Of a stretch of DNA of 54,600 nucleotides, positions 49,109 through 54,600 are shown piece after piece. Both the position numbers and the translations under genes were made by a program. Numbering within the stretch: position 1 is the stretch's first letter; each line of letters starts with the position of its first letter. The notes beneath the pieces are model-generated. The model was not told the DNA's origin. It made no database searches and worked only from the letters and a program-made list of their open reading frames with translations. The DNA comes from Candidatus Brocadiaceae bacterium (GTDB lineage: Bacteria > Planctomycetota > Brocadiia > SM23-32), in assembly GCA_012728835.1 (NCBI GenBank), contig JAAYEJ010000050.1, positions 1 through 54,600 of the forward strand, read 5' to 3'.

Positions 49109-50127
49109 CCGCCGGGCTCCTCCTTCGGGGCACGCGGAAGCCAGCGGGCGCGCCGAAGCGGCCGCCAGAGCATGAACGCCCGTCCCGCCAGACCGGTCAG
49201 ACGCGGCATCGCCACGGTCTGGATATACGTGGATACGGGCGGAGCGTCCCCGCCGTGGTCGGTCCGTGCATACTGAGGCGGCAGACAGAGGCAGTGATCT
49301 GCCGGAACGACGATCTCCGTCGCACCCGCAACGGGCAGCGGCGAGATGTCATACCGCGTCTGCCGGCCATCCGCCCTGGTCACCGTCACCTCCGCGTGGT
49401 GAATCTTCACCGTGTCGCCGGCCAGGGCGATCACCTGGCTCATGACCTCACCCCCACCGAGCCGATAGCCGGCGCCTCCGGCCGGTTCGATCGGATAGAG
49501 AACCAGGTCCCCCCGCCGCGGCGCCCGGGCACCGCCGCGATGCACAAGGAGGAGATCCCCCTGGCGGACGGGGCCTGCATCGACGGCGGATCGTGCGCTC
49601 CGCACAAGCCGCCCGGCGGCGGCTCGGACCGGCGCGTACAATCCGAACGCAAGCAGCAGGAACAGACAGAGTGATGCACCGATCCGCAGCCATGCGCTGT
49701 TCAGGCGCTTGTTGAGGTCAACGGAGTCGGCCGCAACATGGGCGTGCAGCGCCACGGCCAGGCCCAGGAGCCAGCCGCCGGGCGTCGTGCCGTAGAGTGC
49801 CAGCCCCGCCAGAAGGCAGCCGCCCCAGCCGGCGGTGAACCAGCGGACGCGCCGGCCCCTGCCGGTGAGCAGGTGGCCGAGGCCAGGGACAACTGAGGCT
49901 GCACCCGCCCACAGGGGACCCGGGAGGGGGCCGGCCGGCGCCCGCCTGGGGGATCTGAGGAAGCCCAGCGCGTTTCCGAGCCGGTATCGCATGCGGCGCA
50001 GCCGGCGCGGTCCGCGGGCGCGCGGCGGCGTGACGCTGATCGGCTCGCGCACGACCAGCACGCCGCTGCATCGCCCGCAACGTTCCAGGCCGGGCATGTT
50101 CTCGAAACCGCACCGTCCGCACCGCAT
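49105..50127 (-). CDS. zinc-ribbon S26 signal-peptidase-like membrane protein, probably inactive
   Basis: A 340-residue protein from ATG 50127, with GGGAGGG upstream. It begins with a zinc ribbon (MRCGRCGFENMPGLERCGRC). At least three membrane segments follow between residues about 75 and 175. The C-terminal half has the S26 shape: VRQGDLLLV, RRGDLVLY and MSQVIALAGDTVKI. In active enzymes the first is preceded by SMxPT and the last reads KRVIGLPGD. Here no SMxP is present and the Lys is replaced (MSQV), so the Ser-Lys dyad is missing. It could bind rather than cut peptides. Confidence 0.7.
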   Translation of the reverse strand: MRCGRCGFENMPGLERCGRCSGVLVVREPISVTPPRARGPRRLRRMRYRLGNALGFLRSPRRAPAGPLPGPLWAGAASVVPGLGHLLTGRGRRVRWFTAGWGGCLLAGLALYGTTPGGWLLGLAVALHAHVAADSVDLNKRLNSAWLRIGASLCLFLLLAFGLYAPVRAAAGRLVRSARSAVDAGPVRQGDLLLVHRGGARAPRRGDLVLYPIEPAGGAGYRLGGGEVMSQVIALAGDTVKIHHAEVTVTRADGRQTRYDISPLPVAGATEIVVPADHCLCLPPQYARTDHGGDAPPVSTYIQTVAMPRLTGLAGRAFMLWRPLRRARWLPRAPKEEPGG

Positions 50128-50146
50128 CGGGCGCCCTCCCGGCGGG

Positions 50147-50371
50147 CTATGCCTCGTTCGATTCCCTGACGTGCTGGACCTGCTCGGCATCGACGCGCAC
50201 GCGACCATCCCGCTCGTAGTACTCCTGCGTCAGTCGCCGCTCCGCCACCGGCCCCACGACGTCCGCAAGGAAGTTCACGTATTCGAGGCACTGCTCGCCC
50301 TTGACTCCGCGAACGTGCACTTTCACCCGCCCGTCCCGCGCGATCTCGATTTCGATGTTGCGTTCTTTCAT
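50147..50371 (-). CDS. DUF2997 family protein
   Basis: A 74-residue protein. The family pattern is clear: ERNIEIEIARDGRVKVHVRG followed by VKGEQCLEYVNFL and VVGP. DUF2997 members are small, of unknown function, and typically neighbour DUF1257 and Ycf46-type ATPase genes, as here. ATG 50371 has GGAGGG six bases upstream; GTG 50377 is possible. The C-terminal part (LTQEYYERDGRVRVDAEQ) is longer than in short members. Confidence 0.8.
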   Translation of the reverse strand: MKERNIEIEIARDGRVKVHVRGVKGEQCLEYVNFLADVVGPVAERRLTQEYYERDGRVRVDAEQVQHVRESNEA

Positions 50372-50389
50372 GCGCACCCTCCGGCTCGT

Positions 50390-50878
50390 TCAGACCGCCT
50401 GCCGGCGGACGTGGATATGAACCGTCTCATCCTGGGCGACGCCTTCCTGGATGACGGTGAACCCCTTGTTCTTCAGCTCCGTCATGACCCGGTTGTAGAC
50501 GTACATCTGGGTCACCTTGTCGACAACCTGGCGGCCGATCTCCCGCAGTTCCTCGCTGCCCCTGCCCGCGCCTTCCACGCAGACCTTCAGCGCCCCGCGA
50601 AGGTCGCGCGAGATGCGCACGCGGACGCTGTCCCTGACGAGCACCAGCTCCTGCTCTCCCGCGAGGCTCTCGCCGAGCACCTCGGAATTCTCCACCTCGA
50701 CTTCGACGGTGGTCTGCTCTTCCTGTCCGGCCTGCACGGCCGCGGCGGCTTCTACGGACGCGCGCACGCCCTCCCTGGCCATCGAGAAACCCAGTGCCGC
50801 GGCCGCGCCCGCCACGGCGGCGCTGATCATCGGCCAGCCCGCTATGATCGTCGGCGTGAGAATGCATACGGCGCTCAT
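50390..50878 (-). CDS. DUF1257 (Ycf35-like) protein
   Basis: A 162-residue protein from ATG 50878. The C-terminal half matches the DUF1257 plan: IGRQVVDKVTQMYVYNRVMT, then ELKNKGFTVIQEGVAQDETV and a closing HIHVRR. The N-terminal 35 residues are hydrophobic and Ala-rich (MISAAVAGAAAALGFSMARE), so it may touch the membrane, unlike typical members. Position between DUF2997 and the AAA ATPase follows the conserved gene neighbourhood. The molecular function is unknown. Confidence 0.75.
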   Translation of the reverse strand: MSAVCILTPTIIAGWPMISAAVAGAAAALGFSMAREGVRASVEAAAAVQAGQEEQTTVEVEVENSEVLGESLAGEQELVLVRDSVRVRISRDLRGALKVCVEGAGRGSEELREIGRQVVDKVTQMYVYNRVMTELKNKGFTVIQEGVAQDETVHIHVRRQAV

Positions 50879-50907
50879 GTCGTCGCCTCCTCTCCCTGTT
50901 TCGGTGT

Positions 50908-52470
50908 CTAAAGCTCGATCTTGCGCCGCACGTCGGCGACGTCCTGCGGCCGTGGGACCGCCGCGTTGCGGGCCCGGCCGTCCGCCCACCGGCGCAGGCG
51001 CGCGATCTCCTCTTCCATGGTCTTCGACAGCGGCACGGTCTCCCGGATGCACTTCAGGATGGCCTTCGTCGAGAGGTCTTTCTTGTCGTAGAAGGCATCG
51101 AAGAGCGCGGAGACGATGCTCTCCTCGATTTCGGCTCCGCTGAATCCTTCCGAGAAACCGGCCAATTCGTCCAGGTCGAAGGCGGCCGGATCCCGCTTGC
51201 GCTTCTCGATGTGGATGCGGAAGATCTCCCTGCGTTCGCTGCCCGACGGCAGGTCGACGAAGAAGACCTCGTCGAAGCGCCCCTTGCGGATCAGCTCCGG
51301 CGGCAGGGCGCGGATGTCGTTGGCCGTGGCCACCACGAAGACCGGCGCCTGCTTCTCCGCCAGCCAGGTCACGAACGTGCCGAAAACGCGGGACGCCGTC
51401 CCGCCGTCCGTCACGGCCGTCCCGCTCTGGCGCGCGAAGGCCTTGTCGATCTCGTCGATCCACAGGATGGCCGGTGCGACCGACTCCGCCACCTTGATGG
51501 CCCGCCGGATGTTCTCCTCCGAGGAGCCCACGAGGCTGCCGAAGACGCGGCCGACGTCGAACCGGAGCAGGGGAAGGTCCCAGAGGCGCCCGATGGCCTT
51601 GGCCGTCAGGCTCTTGCCGCAGCCCTGCACGCCCAGGAGCAGTATGCCGCGCGGCGCCGGCAGTCCGAACTCCTGGGCGTCGTCCGAGAAGGCCGCCACG
51701 CGCTTTTCGAGCCACGACTTCAGCCCGTCCATGCCGCCCACGCCGGACAGGTTATCCGCGGTCTCGCAATACTCCAGAAGGCCGCTCTTGCGGATGATCT
51801 GCTTCTTCTCGCCGACCACGCGCGGCACCTGTGTTTCGTCCAGCCGCCGCGCCGTGACGAGGATCTTCGCGAAGACGTTCTCCGCTTCCGTCAGCGTCAG
51901 GCCGAGCGCAGCCTTGACGAGCTTCTCCCGCGCGCCGTTGTCCAGGTCGATCCTCACCTGGGGGTTCTCGCCCAGCTCTTTCTGGACCCTTCCCAGCAGG
52001 GCGTTGATCTCGCCCGGGCCCGGCAGGTCGAAGTCGATCACCGTTACGTCCTTTTCCAGGTCGAGCGGGATCTCCATGATCGGCGCGATGAGGATCACCG
52101 TCTTGTAGCTGTGCTTCAGGCTCTGGACGATTTCGCGCAGGCGGCGGACGACCGTGAAGTTGCCCCTGGACAGGAAGTGGTGGAAGTCCTTGAAGATGTA
52201 GATCGCCGGCTCTACGTCGCTGATGACCCTGTCCAGGGCCACGAGCGGATCCTTGGTGGCGGCATCCCGATGGTGGTCCGACTGAAGCGACGTGCCGACG
52301 GGCACGAGGCCGGTCGTGATGGACCATTCGTAGACCTGCTTGTCCCGCTTCCGCGCCAGCGTGGTGATGTCGGCGACGACGCGCGCCTCCTCCCACGTCG
52401 TCACGTAGATGACCGGGTAGCGGGCGCGGATCAGCACCTCCACTTCACTTGCCTGCTTCAGCATCGCCAT
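50908..52470 (-). CDS. Ycf46-type AAA+ ATPase
   Basis: A 520-residue AAA+ protein. The N-terminal region ([20 protein letters not shown]) to about residue 230 is typical of Ycf46-like ATPases. The AAA domain has Walker [16 protein letters not shown], Walker [14 protein letters not shown], sensor-1 region [20 protein letters not shown], and the Arg finger area [16 protein letters not shown] 52470 has GGAG eight bases upstream. The start overlaps the small upstream gene by 26 bases. Ycf46 proteins are widespread in cyanobacteria and other phyla, and their substrate is unknown. Here it is the probable motor of the operon. Confidence 0.9.
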   Translation of the reverse strand: MAMLKQASEVEVLIRARYPVIYVTTWEEARVVADITTLARKRDKQVYEWSITTGLVPVGTSLQSDHHRDAATKDPLVALDRVISDVEPAIYIFKDFHHFLSRGNFTVVRRLREIVQSLKHSYKTVILIAPIMEIPLDLEKDVTVIDFDLPGPGEINALLGRVQKELGENPQVRIDLDNGAREKLVKAALGLTLTEAENVFAKILVTARRLDETQVPRVVGEKKQIIRKSGLLEYCETADNLSGVGGMDGLKSWLEKRVAAFSDDAQEFGLPAPRGILLLGVQGCGKSLTAKAIGRLWDLPLLRFDVGRVFGSLVGSSEENIRRAIKVAESVAPAILWIDEIDKAFARQSGTAVTDGGTASRVFGTFVTWLAEKQAPVFVVATANDIRALPPELIRKGRFDEVFFVDLPSGSERREIFRIHIEKRKRDPAAFDLDELAGFSEGFSGAEIEESIVSALFDAFYDKKDLSTKAILKCIRETVPLSKTMEEEIARLRRWADGRARNAAVPRPQDVADVRRKIEL

Positions 52471-52660
52471 GTCGGGTCTCCGCGTCTTGCTGAGGGGTCC
52501 GGGAAGGGCGGCGGGGCAGCGCCAGGCGGCGGCGGACGGCCGTTTCGCGCGGATGGAGCGCCGCGGCAAGGTCGAGCAGATCGCCGCTCAGACCGTCCAG
52601 ATAGACGCGTCCGTCGGGCCGTATCCGCACCTGGATCGGGTTTTCGGGGCCAGTTGCCAT
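52445..52660 (-). CDS. 71-residue operon protein of unknown function
   Basis: ATG 52660 has GGAG upstream within the overlapping end of the radical SAM gene. The first 36 residues look ordered: NPIQVRIRPDGRVYLDGLSG followed by DLLDLAAALHP. The IRPDGRVYLD strand pattern echoes the ARDGRVKVHVRG start of the DUF2997 protein, so it may be a distant small relative. The C-terminal half is basic and polar. It overlaps the AAA gene by 26 bases, consistent with tight coupling. I do not recognise a family. Confidence 0.55.
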   Translation of the reverse strand: MATGPENPIQVRIRPDGRVYLDGLSGDLLDLAAALHPRETAVRRRLALPRRPSRTPQQDAETRHGDAEAGK

Positions 52661-52663
52661 GCT

Positions 52664-53494
52664 TCACTCCACCAGTTCAATGCCGGCCGCGCACGCGGCG
52701 TCCCGGGCGCGATCCAGCTCCTCATCCGTTATATACGCCGCCGGCGCCCCGTCATTTGCCTGGGGCGGCATGTATTCGCCCTTGAGCGCCAGCCGCGGCG
52801 AGTCCAGGGACGAAGACAGCCATGCCAGGATGGGGCGGAAGCAGCATTCGAAGTGCCCCGGCAGCAGCAGATGCCGCACGATGAGTTCGCTCGCCGTCCC
52901 TGCCTGCAGGAGGTTCCTGGTGACCGTCTCGAAGTAATCCGGCGCGTCCGCTATGCGCCGGGCGCATCCGTCGTTTCCGAACTTCAGGTCCGCCACGTAG
53001 ACGTCGACGACGCCCGACAGGGTCTCCAGGGCGCCGGACGACATGTACATGTTGGTATCCCAGGCGACCGGGGGGACCGAAGGCAGCCGCGCCAGCAGGT
53101 CGAGGGCAGCCGGCAGGTTCACCGTGGGCTCCCCGCCGACGAAGAGGAGCGTGCGCGCGCCTTCTTCTTTCCGCGCCGCCACCCGGGAGGCCATGGCCGC
53201 GGCGTCCATGGGCGCCGCGGCGCTTGGGCGGGCGTTCCACTCCGCCGCCGTGCAGAAGCCGCACCGCATGTTGCAGCCCGCCAGGTAGACGGCGTGGGCG
53301 GGCGCGATCTCCAGCTCGACGCCGAAATGGAGCATCTCCCGGAAGCAGTGGGCCTCAGGTCCGAGGCCGCAGTAGCCGCGCTCGCCCCGAAGCCGGTCGA
53401 CGCCGCAGTCCCTCGCGCAGAGGCTGCACGAGCGCAGCAGACGCCGGGCGGCCCGCGCCCGCTCTCCCAGGCTGTCTGCGGTCGCCGGCTGCAT
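52664..53494 (-). CDS. radical SAM protein (PFL-activase-like)
   Basis: A 276-residue protein from ATG 53494, with AGGAGG nine bases upstream. An N-terminal four-Cys cluster (CSLCARDCGVDRLRGERGYC) precedes the radical-SAM motif AGCNMRCGFC (CX3CX2C), which binds the 4Fe-4S cluster. Later motifs are LLFVGGEPTVNL (the GGEP loop), WDTNMYMS and DVYVADLKFGNDGC. This layout fits the pyruvate formate-lyase-activating-enzyme-like group used for peptide or protein modification. No glycyl-radical enzyme is encoded in the window, so the target is likely another protein, perhaps within this operon. Confidence 0.88.
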   Translation of the reverse strand: MQPATADSLGERARAARRLLRSCSLCARDCGVDRLRGERGYCGLGPEAHCFREMLHFGVELEIAPAHAVYLAGCNMRCGFCTAAEWNARPSAAAPMDAAAMASRVAARKEEGARTLLFVGGEPTVNLPAALDLLARLPSVPPVAWDTNMYMSSGALETLSGVVDVYVADLKFGNDGCARRIADAPDYFETVTRNLLQAGTASELIVRHLLLPGHFECCFRPILAWLSSSLDSPRLALKGEYMPPQANDGAPAAYITDEELDRARDAACAAGIELVE

Positions 53495-53507
53495 CGTTCG
53501 ATGCCTC

Positions 53508-54209
53508 CTATCCGTCCAGGTCGATCTCACTGAACCGCTTCGCCGGGGCGCGGGGCTTGCCCGGACGGCCCCGCAACCGCCACGACCGGCTGCAGAGCTC
53601 CGCGTAGAGAAGCCCGAAGGCGGCTCCCGACAGCCAGAGGATGCCGGCGACGGGCACGAGGTTGAAAAGCAGGATCACGACGAGCGCGCCAATGACCACA
53701 TAGGGGACGGCGATGGGACCCGGTGCGAGGATGAGCCAGATCTTTTCGCCCCGGCAGACGTGCCCAAAGGCCGCCAGGACCGCGCAGAGCAACCCGGTGC
53801 TGCCGACGAGGACCATGCCGGATTCTGTCTCCGGCAGCACACGGATCAGGCCGGCAGCGGCCGAGGTCAGCACGCAGAACAGGAGGAAGCGCGCCGTGCC
53901 CCACGCGCGCTCCAGGCGGCTGCCGCAGAAGAGAAGGATGAAGAGGAAGGAGATCAGCAGCCCGACGAGGCACGGAGTCGGGTAGAGCCCGGCGTAGGTC
54001 AGCGGCTGCCAGAGGCGCAGGCGGTGAAACAGGCCGTCGGCGCCCAATCCCAGCGCCAGCACGAGCGAGACCGCGCTCTGCTCCGGCATGAACAGCGGCA
54101 CGGCGAACCCCAGGATGTGGAGACACGCAATCGCGGCCACCCCGGGGGTCAGAAGTCGTCCGCCCGCCGTCTGAGGCAGCTCCACACGCTCCCAGCGCAC
54201 CTGCTCCAT
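53508..54209 (-). CDS. rhomboid-like membrane protein lacking catalytic residues
   Basis: A 233-residue protein with six membrane segments between about residues 20 and 215. The rhomboid fold is suggested by WQPLTYAGLYPTPCLVGLLI, ERAWGTARFLLFCVLTSAAA, LVGSTGLLCAVLAAFGH and GILWLSGAAFGLLYAE. In active rhomboids these last two read GxSG and HxxGxxxG. Here the Ser position reads Thr (GSTG) and the His position reads Trp (WLSGAAFG), so it is a predicted pseudoprotease. ATG 54209 has GGGAGG upstream. It is the first gene of the nine-gene unit. I see no convincing promoter in the 287 bases before it. Confidence 0.78.
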   Translation of the reverse strand: MEQVRWERVELPQTAGGRLLTPGVAAIACLHILGFAVPLFMPEQSAVSLVLALGLGADGLFHRLRLWQPLTYAGLYPTPCLVGLLISFLFILLFCGSRLERAWGTARFLLFCVLTSAAAGLIRVLPETESGMVLVGSTGLLCAVLAAFGHVCRGEKIWLILAPGPIAVPYVVIGALVVILLFNLVPVAGILWLSGAAFGLLYAELCSRSWRLRGRPGKPRAPAKRFSEIDLDG

Positions 54210-54477
54210 CCTGCGCCTCCCGCCTTGTCTGTGCCGGTAGCCTCAATCCCTCCCGTAGCCTGCGGACTTCCCAACTTTAGCCATGGCTGCCCTGAAGTCC
54301 ATTGTACACCGCGGTACCGCAGGCGGAGTCTCTCCTCCCATCATCTATCCGCCTCCCGGGCATGGAATATCAGCTTCGCCGCGCAAAACCGTGCGCGTGT
54401 TGGGTCGATGCCGGCTCCACGCCGCGAGACCCTGATCCGTACCCACTTTGTAAAGCATTGCTACATAAGTATGTATG

Positions 54478-54565
54478 GCATTCTCTGGTACGAAGAGATG
54501 CCTTCTGGTATGAAAGGGGCGTCCATTTCGCAAGAAGGGAGGCCCTCGCATGACCAGAAGGCATC
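54478..54565 (+). promoter_or_regulatory. hairpins covering the IS4-type transposase start
   Basis: GATGCCTTCTGGT (54497-54509) pairs perfectly with ACCAGAAGGCATC (54553-54565), codons 2-6 of the transposase. The pairing encloses ribosome site and ATG. A second stem, GGCAT-T-CTCT (54478-54487) with AGAGATGCC (54494-54502), uses part of the same left arm, so the two are mutually exclusive. The first stem has its counterpart at 29911-29984. Confidence 0.6.
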
Positions 54566-54600
54566 GTGTCGGAGAGTTGATTGGACGGCATTTCGGGGCG
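54550..54600 (+). CDS. IS4-family transposase, start only
   Basis: The last 17 codons of the window, from ATG 54550, read TRRHRVGELIGRHFGA after Met. They match the beginning of the IS4 remnant at 29967 (DRRRSLAAMIGRHFAP). GGGAGG is the ribosome site. The spacing from the conserved GAAGAG block to the ATG is 58 bases in both copies. The gene leaves the window, so its integrity is unknown. Confidence 0.7.
   Translation, partial: MTRRHRVGELIGRHFGA

Noticed and set aside
54301-54306. A TACAAT -10-like box on the minus strand before the rhomboid-like gene
   Set aside because: The matching -35 position has no similarity to TTGACA, and the alternative TGGACT/TAAAGT pair nearby is also weak. I could not choose a promoter for the nine-gene operon.

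Overview
The window is GC-rich bacterial DNA that I read as Gram-negative: it has TolC-like outer-membrane channels, an Mla/MCE lipid-transport operon and lipoproteins with lipoboxes. The mix of a beta-helix protein, carbohydrate esterases, a GH2-like protein, sigma-54 control and a Ycf46/DUF1257/DUF2997 operon fits an uncultured Planctomycetota or a relative. That placement is an inference from gene content, not from a marker gene. Vegetative promoters here look like TTGNNN, 16-18 bp, then TAGACT, TATACT or TATAAT.

Layout. 1-1563: two tandem TRL-like genes and a small-molecule kinase. 1804-1879: tRNA-Lys(UUU), abutted by an IS66 remnant. 2407-8656: a secreted beta-helix protein converging on a five-gene unit (Gfo/Idh dehydrogenase, SDR, truncated isochorismatase, two esterases) that looks like carbohydrate catabolism. 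9267-31037: a very unusual efflux locus, transcribed leftwards. 31092-33510: a sigma-54 activator with a degenerate DHH-like sensor domain, divergent from two small genes that carry a near-consensus sigma-54 promoter. 33511-33673: a MITE-like element. 33695-37347: an MCE (Mla-type) transporter. 37431-47237: an M28 peptidase, a GH2-like protein, a multi-PAS hybrid histidine kinase and a uronate-isomerase-like protein. 47245-54209: a nine-gene operon with PilT, TPR, an S26-like protein, DUF2997, DUF1257, a Ycf46-type AAA ATPase, a small protein, radical SAM and a rhomboid-like protein. The window ends inside an IS4-family transposase whose relative is a remnant at 29967.

The standout is the efflux locus. 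It holds two successive sets of four HlyD/MacA-type adaptor genes in the same order (A-B-C-D). A and C are single adaptors that keep a C-terminal membrane-proximal domain. B and D are tandem fusions of two adaptor modules in one chain. Each set therefore adds up to six modules, the number in known adaptor rings, and in gene order the two domain-bearing adaptors fall opposite each other. I propose genetically fixed heterohexameric rings with pseudo-twofold symmetry working with one MacB-like permease, one ATPase and one TolC-like channel. Only the downstream set keeps those pump genes. The upstream set ends in a scar holding the tail of a further D gene and the first 20 codons of a further ATPase gene. 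A third, truncated A gene and a 277-bp repeat show the locus evolves by duplication, deletion and IS activity.

Two further candidate systems deserve follow-up: the sigma-54/DHH-like regulator with its two-gene target, and the Ycf46 operon, which contains two apparently inactive protease-fold membrane proteins.
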